Positions 1-9,243 of a DNA stretch of 64,000 nucleotides are shown here, in pieces. The stretch's first letter is position 1. Every line of letters starts with the position of its first letter. The DNA is taken from assembly GCF_003113895.1 (NCBI RefSeq), contig NZ_BDUD01000001.1:4227513-4291512 (forward strand), in the 5' to 3' direction. This stretch comes from Nostoc commune NIES-4072 (lineage in GTDB: Bacteria > Cyanobacteriota > Cyanobacteriia > Cyanobacteriales > Nostocaceae). Both the position numbers and the translations under genes were made by a program. Below the pieces are notes generated by a model, which ran no database searches, had not been told where the DNA came from, and saw nothing but the letters and a program-made list of their open reading frames with translations.

Positions 1-1
1 A

Positions 2-2017
2 GCCTTAGCCCAACGTCGTATTGTCAATGGGTTGCCTAACGGTACTTATCGCCCCGATAACTCTGTTACCCGCGCTGAATTTGCTGCCATTATCGCTAAC
101 GCATTTGGGACAGTTTCCAAGAAGCGGCAGTATGTCCCCTTTGTTGATGTACCCACTAATTATTGGGCAGCAGCAGCCATTCAAGCAGCTTACGAAAAAG
201 CATTTCTTAGCGGGTTTCCTGATAAAACTTTCCGTTGGACTAACCGAATTACTAGAGTAGAAGTTTTAGTTGCTTTGGTAGGAGGTTTAGAAATTGCTAC
301 CAAAGTAAAAGCTGACCTCCTTTCGCAACTTCCACAAATTTATCAAGATTCTGTTCAGATTCCTGAGTATGGTAGAAATCAGGTAGCTATTGCCACCAGC
401 GCAGGATTAGTGGTTAGTTTCCCAAATATCAAATTACTCAATCCCAATCTTGCAGCCACCCGTGCAGATGTGGCAGTGATTATTTATCAAGCTTTAGTGT
501 ATTTAGGTCAAGCAGAAAAAATTGCCTCTAGTTACCTAGTGCAGCCGCCAGCACCAACGCCAATACCCACACCAACACCCACACCAATACCTACACCAAT
601 ACCCACACCAACACCTGCACCTATCGGTAGCGTTAGGGTAAGTCATAGCCGGGAATTCCGGGGAGCGTGGGTAGCATCAGTGTGGAATAGTAATTGGCCT
701 TCCAAGGCAGGGCTTTCTGTTGCCCAACAAAAAGCTGAACTCAGCGAGATTATTAGTAAATTACAAGCGCTAAACTTTAATGCCCTCATCTTTCAGGTGC
801 GGCCGGAGGGAGACGCTTTATATGAATCTAAATTAGAGCCTTGGAGTGCTTGGATTACAGGAACTCAGGGTCAAGCACCAGAACCATTTTATGATCCTTT
901 AGCGTTTGCGATCGCAGAATGTCATAAGCGCAATATTGAACTCCATGCTTGGTTCAACCCCTACCGCGCTAGTACTTCCACCGACCCAGCTAAAACAGTC
1001 CGTCCCCACATAGCAGCTACCAATCCAGAAAGCGTTTATTTGTGGAAAACTCAACGTTGGATGGACCCAGGACTGAAAATAGTTCAGGATAGAGCTTACA
1101 ACGTAATTCTCGACGTAGTAAAACGCTACGATGTTGATGGCATTCACTTAGATGATTATTTTTATCCATATCCCATCGAGGGGCAACCTTTCCCCGATAA
1201 TAAAACCTACGCTGCATATAAAGTAGCTGGTGGGACACTCAGCCTTGGCGACTGGCGACGAGACAATGTTAACAGAATGGTACAGCGTCTCTACCAGGGA
1301 ATTAAAGCAACTAAACCTGACGTTAAATTTGGTATTAGTCCCTTTGGCATTTATCGTCCCGGACAACCCACTGGTATTACTGGGTTGGATGCTTACAACG
1401 TGCTGTATGCTGACTCGAAGAAATGGCTAGCAGAAGGCTGGATTGATTATATTGCGCCTCAACTTTACTGGCGCACAGACCAACCACAACAAAGTTATTC
1501 GGCGTTGCTAAAGTGGTGGACAGAGGTAAACACAAAACAAAGACACGTTTACGCTGGTAACAATTTGACAGAACCAAGCAACAAGAGTCGGGAGAGTGAT
1601 GAGATTGAAAAGCAGGTGAAAATTAGTCGTAGCCAAGCTGGAAATTTGTCGCTGGGGAATATCTTCTTTAATGTCGGTGTTTTGACTGAAAATAGTCAGG
1701 GCATTGCTGATAAATTCCAAAGTTTGCTTTATAACAAACCTGCACTACCGCCAACTTTGTCTTGGCAGGATACAACACCGCCGCCTCCGCCTATTCAACT
1801 ACAAGTCAATAACCGCAAACTGAGTTGGGAACCTGGTGATAATCAGCCAGTTCGTTCTTGGACACTTTATCGACAAACTGGTGATACTTGGACAATTCAA
1901 CGAATTTTGTCTGCTGGCACAACCTTCGCTACCGTTCAACTAGCGGGAACTTATGCCGTGTGTGCAGTGGATAGATTGGCGAATGAGAGTTTAGGAACAG
2001 TTATTACAGTGAGTTGA
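2..2017 (+). CDS. SLH-domain glycoside hydrolase-like (GHL10/DUF187) protein, 5' end outside window
   Basis: The frame is open to the left edge, so the N-terminus is missing and the first visible TTG is not a real start. About two and a half S-layer homology repeats come first (YRPDNSVTRAEFAAI, then FVDVPTNYWAAAAI, then a degenerate third). A Pro-Thr-rich linker follows at about 540-625 nt. Next is a GHL10 (family-10-like glycosyl hydrolase) domain beginning FRGAWVASVWNSNWPS, with DVDGIHLDDYF and WIDYIAPQLYWR as typical strands of its barrel. The last ~90 residues look like a fibronectin-III-like domain. SLH repeats usually tether proteins to the envelope, so an envelope or peptidoglycan/polysaccharide role is inferred. 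A second GHL10 protein lies at 51090-53408. The substrate is unknown. Confidence 0.9.
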   Translation, partial: ALAQRRIVNGLPNGTYRPDNSVTRAEFAAIIANAFGTVSKKRQYVPFVDVPTNYWAAAAIQAAYEKAFLSGFPDKTFRWTNRITRVEVLVALVGGLEIATKVKADLLSQLPQIYQDSVQIPEYGRNQVAIATSAGLVVSFPNIKLLNPNLAATRADVAVIIYQALVYLGQAEKIASSYLVQPPAPTPIPTPTPTPIPTPIPTPTPAPIGSVRVSHSREFRGAWVASVWNSNWPSKAGLSVAQQKAELSEIISKLQALNFNALIFQVRPEGDALYESKLEPWSAWITGTQGQAPEPFYDPLAFAIAECHKRNIELHAWFNPYRASTSTDPAKTVRPHIAATNPESVYLWKTQRWMDPGLKIVQDRAYNVILDVVKRYDVDGIHLDDYFYPYPIEGQPFPDNKTYAAYKVAGGTLSLGDWRRDNVNRMVQRLYQGIKATKPDVKFGISPFGIYRPGQPTGITGLDAYNVLYADSKKWLAEGWIDYIAPQLYWRTDQPQQSYSALLKWWTEVNTKQRHVYAGNNLTEPSNKSRESDEIEKQVKISRSQAGNLSLGNIFFNVGVLTENSQGIADKFQSLLYNKPALPPTLSWQDTTPPPPPIQLQVNNRKLSWEPGDNQPVRSWTLYRQTGDTWTIQRILSAGTTFATVQLAGTYAVCAVDRLANESLGTVITVS

Positions 2018-2358
2018 AATAACCATCGGTGAGAGGTTAAAGCCATGAGCTTTTGTAAATATAGCGCTTCTCTGTTGAGTGCAATACAGACCTAACCCCC
2101 AGCCCCTTCCCTTGTAGGGAAATTTAACTCTAATCGTTCTAAAAAGCTTTTATGACTCTGGGGAGAGAAAACAAATGCTGGCCTTGAATTGTTGTTCAAA
2201 GTGTTGTTTTTTCAACTGAAACAAAGCTTTGAATATTATCTAACGAGAGTAATAAAAGAGCGCTAATTAAGTTTTCGCAACATAGTAAAATTTTTCTCAC
2301 CCACGCGCTTAAATAAAGAAAGGTAAATACTCAAGAAATAAACATGGCAAGCTTAAAT

Positions 2359-2503
2359 CAGTTATCAGTTATCAGTTATCAGTTATCAGGCGTATGGTGG
2401 GGGATTTAGACCCGCCACCAACGCATTCCACCTGGAGGTGGGGGACTTAAACCCAGGGATAAATAGATCACTGATAACTGTTTACTGTTCACTGTTCACT
2501 GTT
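2359..2503. repeat. Heptamer repeat element with inverted ends
   Basis: Four tandem copies of the heptamer CAGTTAT occur at 2359-2389. About 80 bp later a roughly complementary block reads CTGATAACTGTTTACTG followed by ACTGTTC heptamers (to 2503). This matches the short tandemly repeated (STRR) style known in heterocystous cyanobacteria. It sits immediately 5' of a truncated coding remnant. Confidence 0.6.
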
Positions 2504-2505
2504 AA

Positions 2506-2876
2506 ACAATCCCACACTGAGTATCGATCTTCTTACTGGCTCAGATCCTAAGGTCACTGCAACAGTCGGTGTTGACTACACTGATTTTGAAAGCAGGATT
2601 GTTGATTTTTTTGGGCTTAATGTACAACTCTCAGCTAAACTAGTTGGAGAAGATGGGACTTTATTCAACGGAGGAAATGATGACTTGTTCTTCTATCCAA
2701 CTAAATTTAATATCAAAGAAGGGACTTACACCTTTGAAGCATTCGTGAGCCGTGGAACGCTGGATGAAGATAACGGAAACGACGAGATATTCGCCAATTT
2801 CACTCTCCAAAGCACTGAAGCTGCTTTCAATATAAATACATCGATTAACAGCGCTGTTATCAGTGGGAATTTTTGA
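2506..2876 (+). pseudogene. C-terminal remnant of an unidentified protein
   Basis: An open frame runs from just after the heptamer repeats to the TGA at 2874-2876, with no plausible start codon near its beginning. The translation is well-behaved and acidic (LSIDLLTGSDPKVTATVGVD, then FNIKEGTYTFEAFVSRGTLD), as expected for the end of a secreted beta-rich protein. I do not recognise the family. An in-frame TAA just upstream, inside the repeat, separates it from any N-terminal part. It is most simply the 3' end of a gene truncated by the repeat element. An intact gene starting at TTG 2685 is less likely. Confidence 0.4.
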
Positions 2877-3760
2877 CGAAACTAAAATAACATATAGCAT
2901 TCCGAATTGAACTGTAAGAAAATACGGTGATGAAAAGTACCTATTTATAAGCTTTTCAGCTTTTTGATTTCTCACAAATCATTTAGGATTGCTATAGAAA
3001 ACAGTGCTAGTGAACCCACGCTATTAACGCTCAAGCGCCGACAACATACGGCGTTTACGGTAATTGATAAATACTTCTGAGCATGAAGAGTAGCCAATTA
3101 TCCCCACAGTGCGCCAAAAATCGCACATCCCTTTGTGAAAATTCCCCACAGCCATCGCTGTGGGGAATTGTCTTTTATGGGAGTGTTGCAAATATTAATT
3201 CCAGCAACGGTATAATTTAAGAGCGCAACGCTCAAAAAATCAATTTAGCGAAACTTATTTGATAGAAGAAGATGCCGCATTTGCTTTTGATAAAATGCAA
3301 CTCTTCCTGCCTCTGGCTTCATTACTTGAATAATTCTTCTATGCCCCTGTATCCCTCAATAATCGAATTATAGTAATAGATAGTAACTATTACTAGACAT
3401 TTTTATCCTATTCGTTGTCTTGAAATTCAGAATTTTGACACAGGCTTGCTTTTATTTCCAGGTCGTAGCAACGGTCAACTAACTGTATGATTAATTTATA
3501 TATTGACTCAGGTAGATCGCCGACTTTTTACACTGCAATCATGGGTATGCCACCATCACCAAACGTTGTCCATGAGAACTGGATTGAAAATTAGGGATTC
3601 ACCTTTGGGTAGATTTAGACGGAATGATTAAAACTGTATATTTGGATGGGGGAACACATAATTTGCCACAAAACCTCATGCCAAATCAGTAATTTCCATA
3701 TCAACAGATGAAATATTGATTTAATTCTAGTTAATTTGTTCCTTAAGTTCCTCATAAGCC
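2877..3760. other. Long spacer, no gene seen
   Basis: No convincing coding frame on either strand. It holds one strong hairpin (3140-3169, listed separately) and AT-rich sequence, and presumably the promoter of the efflux adaptor at 3761. Confidence 0.5.
3140..3169. terminator. Perfect 12-bp hairpin
   Basis: AATTCCCCACAG, loop CCATCG, then CTGTGGGGAATT, followed by GTCTTTTA. The arms match perfectly. It could be a terminator or a dispersed palindromic repeat. There is no long T-run and no intact gene directly upstream. Confidence 0.45.
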
Positions 3761-5077
3761 ATGACATCCCCTGAGCCTCAAACCGATTTTGAAGAAAAAG
3801 CTCCACAAACCTCATTTGAGCCACCTTCTGGAAAACGGCGGTGGCTTTGGGTTTTAGCTGCACTACTATTGTTAGGGGGCGGAGCAGCTCTACTTTGGCG
3901 TCCGCAAAATTCAGCACCTTCAACTGCACCTTCAACTACTAATGCTCAACCTCAAGGGGTAAGAGTCAAAATATCGACAGTACAAAGTGGCATTATTGAG
4001 GAAAGCTCAGATTTTATTGCTAGCCTAAAATCCCAGCGCTCAGTCACGCTCCAGCCGAGGATTCAGGGCCAAGTTACTCAGATATTTGTTAAACCCGGAG
4101 ATCCAGTCGTACAAGGAGCGGCAATTCTCCAAGTAGATCCTACGTCACAAGCAAGTGCCAATGGAAGCAATGCTGTGCCTCAAGGATTTTTAGTGCAACT
4201 GGAAAATGCCCGCGCTACACTCAAATCTCTGGAGGCACAACGACCATCCTACGTTGCGAATGTACAATTTTACCAGCAGAATTACGAGAAGTTTGTCACC
4301 CTAGCCCAGGAAGGAGCCGTATCTCGACAGACTCGCAATCAGTTTGGCGATCGCCTCGCCAATGCTAAGGCTAATCTTGATGTAATTGATTCTAGAATTC
4401 AAGCACAACGAGCCAACATATTGCAGGCTGAAAAAACTTTGCAGCAAGCTAATATAAATATTCCCAATCAACAAGGGAATCTCCAGTCCGATAAAATTAC
4501 CGCTCCCTTTAGTGGCACAGTTGGCAAAATCGCTGTGAAAGTAGGTGCAAAAGTTAATACTTCTACACAATTAGTTAATATCGCGCAAAATCGACCTTTA
4601 GAAGTCAATATCTCTGTGCCATTACAGCAAGGGCCTCAATTGCGTAAGGGAATGCCAGTGGAGGTTATGAACACACAAGGTCAAAAGCTTGGTAGAAGTA
4701 GGGTATTTTTCATTGCACCTACTGCTAGCAATGAAACCCAAGGAATATTGATCAAAGCACTTTTTGACAACCCTAATGGTCAGTTACATGCAGATCAATT
4801 GGTAAGGGCTAGAGTATTCTGGAATCAGCGCCCCGGAATTTTAATCCCCACAACAGCAATGACTCGTATAGGTGGTGACACTTTTGTTTATGTAGTTGAA
4901 ACAGAAACATCTCCCCAAGGTGTATCTCAACAAGTAGCTCGGCAAAAGCGAGTGAAGCTAGGCGAAATCAAAGATAATAATTACCAAGTTATTGAAGGTT
5001 TGCAGCCAGAAGATAAAGTTATTATTTCAGGGTTGCTCAATCTCAGGGATGGTGTTGCGATCGTTCCAGAAACTTAA
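3761..5077 (+). CDS. RND efflux periplasmic adaptor (MFP/HlyD family)
   Basis: 438 residues. A basic segment (GKRRWLW) precedes one hydrophobic helix at about residues 28-46, so the protein is anchored in the inner membrane with the rest in the periplasm. A split biotinyl-lipoyl-like domain (VTQIFVKPGDPVVQG ... APFSGTVGKIAVKVGAKV) flanks an alpha-helical coiled-coil hairpin at about 140-240. A beta-barrel and membrane-proximal domain follow. In known systems such adaptors link an inner-membrane RND pump to a TolC-like channel. No pump gene follows: downstream is a set of broken genes, so this adaptor is an orphan here and must borrow a pump encoded elsewhere or be a relic. The ATG at 3761 is the first plausible start; no strong ribosome binding site is visible. 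Confidence 0.9.
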   Translation: MTSPEPQTDFEEKAPQTSFEPPSGKRRWLWVLAALLLLGGGAALLWRPQNSAPSTAPSTTNAQPQGVRVKISTVQSGIIEESSDFIASLKSQRSVTLQPRIQGQVTQIFVKPGDPVVQGAAILQVDPTSQASANGSNAVPQGFLVQLENARATLKSLEAQRPSYVANVQFYQQNYEKFVTLAQEGAVSRQTRNQFGDRLANAKANLDVIDSRIQAQRANILQAEKTLQQANINIPNQQGNLQSDKITAPFSGTVGKIAVKVGAKVNTSTQLVNIAQNRPLEVNISVPLQQGPQLRKGMPVEVMNTQGQKLGRSRVFFIAPTASNETQGILIKALFDNPNGQLHADQLVRARVFWNQRPGILIPTTAMTRIGGDTFVYVVETETSPQGVSQQVARQKRVKLGEIKDNNYQVIEGLQPEDKVIISGLLNLRDGVAIVPET

Positions 5078-5221
5078 TTAAGGGGAGTGGGAATGAGGGA
5101 GAAGTCTTCAATTTTGTCTTTTTGCAATGCCCACCCAAAAGCGTTAACTATAGCGATCGCTCTTACCCTGTAGGTACTCTGTTGGAGAACTCTTAGAGTA
5201 GCCGCTATGCGTCTATGATAG

Positions 5222-5480
5222 TTTAAGATATAACTAGTTTTGTCAATAGTGATTACGCGGGTGCAAAAGCGATCGCAGTTAATGTTATTTCTCCTGGCCC
5301 CACCGATACAGAATTGTTTCGAGAAGGCAAAACACAAGAACAGATAGATCGTTTAGCCCAAATGGCTGCGTTTGGCAAACTGGGAGATGTGCAAGAAATC
5401 GCCGACGTAGTAGCATTTCTGGCTAGCGACGAAGCTAGATGGATCACTGGGCAAAATATTCGTGTAAACGGTGGAATCGT
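5222..5480 (+). pseudogene. 3' fragment of a short-chain dehydrogenase/reductase (SDR)
   Basis: The frame reads [17 protein letters not shown], then [20 protein letters not shown] and [14 protein letters not shown]. This is the classical C-terminal third of an SDR (the VNxxxPG segment and terminal NGG motif). The Rossmann nucleotide-binding half and the catalytic YxxxK are absent, and a stop lies just upstream. The native stop is also lost: the frame runs into antisense glutaminase sequence at about 5480. Confidence 0.85.
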
Positions 5481-5762
5481 TTCCAGTAGTCGTTTCAAGC
5501 GTTCCGTGCTGTTTTTGCCTTTGATCAGATCCGCAGTGGCGATCGCCCCTGCATTCACCATCGGGTTATAGGGACGGTTAGTAGCCTCGTCTAACACAAT
5601 CGAGTTAAATGCTTCCCCTGTAGGTTCAACACTGACTTTGCTATTTACATACTCGCGTCCATGATCCTCTAATGCCAAGCCAAACACAAATGCCTTTGAA
5701 ATGGACTGAATTGTAAATAATTGCTGACATTCTCCCACCTCAAACATCTGTCCATCGGCAGT
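5479..5762 (-). pseudogene. Internal fragment of glutaminase
   Basis: Read on the minus strand: [20 protein letters not shown], then [33 protein letters not shown] and [21 protein letters not shown]. This is the serine-dependent glutaminase fold, including the QSISK catalytic-Ser motif. It lacks roughly the first 45 and last 190 residues. The 5' side stops exactly at the end of the MITE at 5763 and the 3' side fuses to the SDR remnant, so it cannot be functional. Confidence 0.85.
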
Positions 5763-5886
5763 CAATACGGTTCGGTTAAAGGGCAAAGGGAAAAGGTATT
5801 GGTTTTCAATACATCCTTTACCCTTTACCCCTTACCCTTTCCCCAGACCACAAGGAAAGTGAAAAATGCTTATCCGAACCGTATTG
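5763..5886. mobile_element. MITE family B, copy 1 (124 bp)
   Basis: Terminal inverted repeats CAATACGGTTCGG ... CCGAACCGTATTG enclose a pyrimidine/purine-rich core (CCCTTTACC-type repeats). It is nearly identical, in reverse orientation, to 32696-32820 and shares ends with 12328-12461. No coding capacity. No target duplication is visible, as its two flanks are unrelated gene fragments. Confidence 0.85.
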
Positions 5887-5887
5887 G

Positions 5888-6112
5888 GAATTGGTGCTGC
5901 TTCTTTTAGCAGATTTAGCACCAAAAGAATATTTAGCGACGATCATATCGGTAAACGGGACATTCTATGGATTAGGACAAACATTAGGGCCGTTGTTAAT
6001 GGGCTATGCCTTTGGTTTCGGCGGAATTAATAGCGTATTTTATGCTGCAACTGGTTTTGCAATTCTGATATTTTTTGTATTTAGGTATTGCACTTGTGTG
6101 AAAGAAGTCTAA
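5888..6112 (+). pseudogene. 3' fragment of an MFS transporter
   Basis: The frame LLLLADLAPKEYLATIISVN, then GTFYGLGQTLGPLLMGYAFG, is typical of the C-terminal half of a major facilitator superfamily permease (last two or three membrane helices). It begins directly after the MITE end at 5886 and has no start of its own beyond a fortuitous TTG. Only ~75 of ~400 residues remain. Confidence 0.75.
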
Positions 6113-6268
6113 CGCTTTCCTCCTAAAATTCGCTCATGGGATTATGGTAATTCTCATTTGCATAAAATACAAAAAACTTTATCCCATCCTATTAAATATC
6201 TCTGTTTGATTGGGTGGGGTTTTTAGATCAGGTAAAGGAAAAGAAAGGGTAGGTTTGTTTTTGCTAGC

Positions 6269-6450
6269 CGATGCAATGGCATTACCAGTCGATGCAATGG
6301 CATTACCAGTCGATGCAATGGCATTACCAGTCGATGCAATGGCATTACCAGTCGATGCAATGGCATTACCAGTCGATGCAATAGCATTACCAGTCGATGC
6401 AATGGCATTACCAGTCGATGCAATGGCATTACCAGTCGATGCAATGGCAT
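6269..6450. repeat. 21-bp tandem repeat array (~8.7 units)
   Basis: Units of CGATGCAATGGCATTACCAG plus T start at 6269 and recur every 21 bp up to 6437. They are nearly identical, one having ATAGC for ATGGC. Because 21 is divisible by three, long open frames appear on both strands (repeats MALPVDA and MPLHRLV). These are most likely by-products, not proteins. Confidence 0.9.
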
Positions 6451-6465
6451 ATTGGACAAATACAT

Positions 6466-7041
6466 TTAGGAAGTGAGAGTATTTTCAATGCGGCGGTCGG
6501 GGATGAGCCACATAACTGCAACCACAACATATAGTATACAGGCAAGCCATGAGTTTATAAAGGCAAGTGGAATTGCCACTGCATACAATACCACCGATAT
6601 TTTTCCTTTGAAATCTCGACCCACTGCGATCGCTAATGTCGAATCGCTGCCATGATGAGAAATTAGGGTGCGGGTAAGGATAAAGTAAGCCAATGCAGAC
6701 AGCAACAATACCGTACCATAAAGGGCAACTGGCATAGCAGCAAAGTTATTCTCACCCATCCAGCCAGTGACGAAGGGGATTAGCGACAACCAAAACAGCA
6801 AATGCAGATTCGCCCAAAGGATACGCCCATTAACGTGTCGAACTGCTTGTAAGAGATGATGGTGATTGTTCCAGTAGATGCCAAGAAAGATAAAACTTAG
6901 CACATAGCTGAGAAATATTGGAATCAGGGGACGCAGCGCAGCTAAATCGAACCCATGCGGCACTTTGATTTCCAGCACCATAATGGTGATGATAATGGCA
7001 ATCACCCCATCGCTGAATGCTTCTAATCTGCCTTTTCCCAT
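6466..7041 (-). CDS. TMEM175-family (DUF1211) membrane protein, putative potassium channel
   Basis: 191 residues. The N-terminus GRLEAFSDGVIAIIITIMVL carries the family hallmark RxxAFSDG in the first helix. Hydrophobic segments suggest about five or six membrane helices in all. Bacterial and human TMEM175 homologues form tetrameric K+ leak channels lined by conserved hydrophobic residues of helix 1. Channel function here is inferred from family membership. It is a single gene read toward the 21-bp array at 6269-6450, which lies just downstream of its stop. The ATG at 7041 is preceded by AAAGGAATGCGTAA, giving a reasonable GGA ribosome site. Confidence 0.9.
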   Translation of the reverse strand: MGKGRLEAFSDGVIAIIITIMVLEIKVPHGFDLAALRPLIPIFLSYVLSFIFLGIYWNNHHHLLQAVRHVNGRILWANLHLLFWLSLIPFVTGWMGENNFAAMPVALYGTVLLLSALAYFILTRTLISHHGSDSTLAIAVGRDFKGKISVVLYAVAIPLAFINSWLACILYVVVAVMWLIPDRRIENTLTS

Positions 7042-7165
7042 TTACGCATTCCTTTTTTATTTACTTGAAAGTAAGCTGTGACACTCTGCACTTTATCGTA
7101 CCAAGTAGCCACCGTTGATGAAGATTGTCTGCGGGTGATCCTTGATATGCTGTGGTTGCTTTCCC

Positions 7166-7501
7166 TTAACCTACTCCATACCCTGTATACGGACGCTTAT
7201 ACGGCGGATGTAAACCCAGAACAATATCCTCCTTCGACACGCCAATTTCTACTAATTCTCGCGCAATGTCTACATCAGTCATATTGCGCTGAATCCAAAT
7301 CTTTCCATCTTTAATATCCAAATGGATGATACAGTTGTAAACTCGCTTAAATCTTTCCCAGCCAACTTCTAAAAGCTGGTAGTGGTTATGTTCTGTATCA
7401 AACACAAGCTGAGACTCAATGTCTGAATTGCCACTATCAAAAGTAGTGTGAGACGTTAATATTTGGCGGATGCTTTGGCGATACTGTTCTACTCTTTGCA
7501 T
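7166..7501 (-). CDS. xisI: XisI-family protein (fdxN element excision controlling factor)
   Basis: 111 residues, full length for XisI. It contains the conserved blocks ESQLVFDTEHNHYQLLEVGW, HLDIKDGKIWIQRN and GLHPPYKRPYTGYGVG. In Anabaena, XisH and XisI control excision of the fdxN element in heterocysts, but most genomes carry many dispersed xisHI pairs of unknown role, so excision activity is not implied. The partner xisH sits immediately upstream, overlapping the xisI start by about a dozen bases, and is broken (7489-7634). This copy is therefore probably an orphan on its way to decay. Confidence 0.9.
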   Translation of the reverse strand: MQRVEQYRQSIRQILTSHTTFDSGNSDIESQLVFDTEHNHYQLLEVGWERFKRVYNCIIHLDIKDGKIWIQRNMTDVDIARELVEIGVSKEDIVLGLHPPYKRPYTGYGVG

Positions 7502-7634
7502 TCGACAATCACCTCCTGAAGTGGATCATAACTCACCAACTTCACTTGATAGAGCTTGACAGCTTCCTGAGTGAATCGCTCCTGAAAAAACGACTCAAAT
7601 AAATGTATCGACAGGAATTGCTAAATATAATGTT
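7489..7634 (-). pseudogene. xisH: XisH C-terminal remnant, frameshifted
   Basis: Minus-strand translation gives YLAIPVDTF, then after a frameshift ESFFQERFTQEAVKLYQVKL and VSYDPLQEVIVECKE, stopping at a TAG inside xisI. This matches the end of XisH proteins (YLAIP.DTY..FF ... QLKLIVYDP..E.I). The N-terminal ~90 residues are missing, and homology ends precisely at the inverted-repeat element beginning at 7635. Confidence 0.75.
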
Positions 7635-7799
7635 CTATAGGATTACTATTTGATTTTTGAACGAAATTAAGTATTGTAGAGTGTTGTAGAGTGTGTTAGA
7701 ACGGAGTTCGTAACGCACTATTATCAAGGGTTTGATGCCGTACTCTCTGTGCTAACACATCCTACGGATATTTTCATAAATCAAACCGGATTCCTATAG
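7635..7799. mobile_element. MITE-like element with imperfect terminal inverted repeats (165 bp)
   Basis: The left end CTATAGGATTACTATTTGAT pairs with the right end, whose reverse complement is CTATAGGAATCCGGTTTGAT. The interior has the GTAACGCACTA-type sequence often seen in dispersed cyanobacterial repeats and no coding frame. It truncates the xisH remnant. Confidence 0.65.
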
Positions 7800-7806
7800 T
7801 TAAATA

Positions 7807-7899
7807 TCAACTGCTGCGGCTAAAAAATACAGCAGCGACAATAATCAAACCTAAAAGTGCTAAGGGAACCCAAAGATTGGGAATATCTGACAAACTCAT
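7807..7899 (-). CDS. Possible 30-residue single-span membrane protein
   Basis: ATG at 7899 to TGA at 7807. The peptide begins MSLSDIPNLW, then has a hydrophobic core VPLALLGLIIVAAVFF and ends SRSS, which is one membrane helix with a short charged tail. This resembles in size and shape the small subunits of photosynthetic and respiratory membrane complexes, but I cannot match it to a known one (not PetG/L/M/N, PsbM or PsaM by eye). It lies 20 bp downstream of the transaldolase-like gene on the same strand. No strong ribosome site is visible. Confidence 0.4.
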   Translation of the reverse strand: MSLSDIPNLWVPLALLGLIIVAAVFFSRSS

Positions 7900-7919
7900 A
7901 TTTAATTACCAATTAAGAA

Positions 7920-8555
7920 TTATCTTAAGCCAATACCGCCTTTAGCGAATTCTTCAACAGTTTTCTGTGAGAATTCGTGAGTTGCGATCGCTTGCAACAT
8001 TGCCAATGGTAAAGTCAAATGATCCGCTCCGGCTTGCAATGAAGCGGCTGCTTCTTCTGGAGATTTGATACTAGCTGCTAAAATTTCCGTATCACTGCCT
8101 TTGAGTACACTAGCCATATCCTGCACCAAAGCAATACCGTCACCTAACAACCGCGTAGCTCGATTTACATAAGCTATGGCAATTTTAGCTCCTGCTTCCC
8201 GTGCTACTGCTGCCTGTGCTGCACTGTAAATTGCTGTCACTGAACAGGTAATTTCTGGTGATAAACTTGCCACCACTTCAAAACCTAACGGTGTTGCAGG
8301 AATCTTCAAAATTGTTTGTGAACCAATAATCTCGAAAGCTTTTCTACCTTCAGCTAGCATAAGAGCTTTATCAGATGCCACAAGTTGATAGTATAAAGGG
8401 CCATCCGTCAAGGCAACCAATTTTTTGAGCGTGGTTTCTGGTGGCGTATCGCTTTGAGACAACAGCGTGGGATTTGTTGTAATGCCTTTCACCCATCCCC
8501 AAAGCTTAACAACTTCAGCTTCCGATGCGATCGCTGAGTCTAGATAAATTGCCAT
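7920..8555 (-). CDS. Transaldolase / fructose-6-phosphate aldolase family protein
   Basis: 211 residues, the short TalC/FSA-type. Conserved features are Asp6 in IYLDSA, GITTNPTLL at 24-32 and the Schiff-base lysine Lys84 in ILKIPAT. AAASIKSPEEAAASLQAGAD comes near the C-terminus. The family forms a TIM barrel that either transfers dihydroxyacetone units (sugar-phosphate interconversion) or cleaves fructose-6-phosphate; the sequence alone does not decide which. The ATG at 8555 is preceded by GGGAGAAATT, giving a good GGGAG ribosome site. A possible 30-residue membrane protein follows on the same strand. Confidence 0.88.
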   Translation of the reverse strand: MAIYLDSAIASEAEVVKLWGWVKGITTNPTLLSQSDTPPETTLKKLVALTDGPLYYQLVASDKALMLAEGRKAFEIIGSQTILKIPATPLGFEVVASLSPEITCSVTAIYSAAQAAVAREAGAKIAIAYVNRATRLLGDGIALVQDMASVLKGSDTEILAASIKSPEEAAASLQAGADHLTLPLAMLQAIATHEFSQKTVEEFAKGGIGLR

Positions 8556-9243
8556 AATTTCTCCCGATCAATTCCCCGATATTAATGTACAATAGCCGCA
8601 CATGAGTTGTGACAAGTTACAGCAGTTTTTAATTGGATAAATTTAATTTATGATCAAGTTTTTCAATCAGGCAACCAACAGTATATTGTTACGTTTTATA
8701 CTCAATAATCAAGAAACCAGTATTTATCTTAAGAAGGAATTATCGCTGGGGGTTATGCCTTCCTTGTGTTCGTCTTTGAGATGGTGGCAAGCCACGACTT
8801 GATTTAAAGAGGAGCTTCTTCAACGAGCGCTCGTCAATCCAAGCTTGCTATCCATTAGTTACAACACAGTTTTTCATTATAAATTTAATACTATTTTTAT
8901 TATTTCCATAAATTTTTTCAATATCTAAAACTCTAGTGTTAAACAGCAAATAAGATTAAAATTGATTGTTAATTGCTAGATGTAGTAATTTGTACTTGGT
9001 TAAATTTGAAAGTTATTAGGTTAGGTAAAGCGAAAAGTTTAAGTATATCCTGTACCTTTTCGCCTTATTTTACCCAATAAACTTGGTGAACTATTAGGTA
9101 TCAAGAAATAATGTTGAAACGTCGCACAATATTAGGATGATGGTTATCGAGTGCGAGCGGACTGGGAAGAAGGAATAAAGGTGTACTGAGTTTTGTTCAA
9201 AAATCAAATATGAGTCCTATACAAATCTGAGACAGTAATAGTT
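8556..9243. other. 688-bp spacer, no gene seen
   Basis: Divergent upstream region between the transaldolase-like gene and the small frame at 9244. AT-rich, with no convincing coding frame, strong hairpin or tandem repeat. Confidence 0.5.

Noticed and set aside
6210..6476. Small ORFs over the 6269-6450 array (MALPVDA or MPLHRLV repeats)
   Set aside because: Same reason: repeat by-product, no start context and no non-repeat domain.
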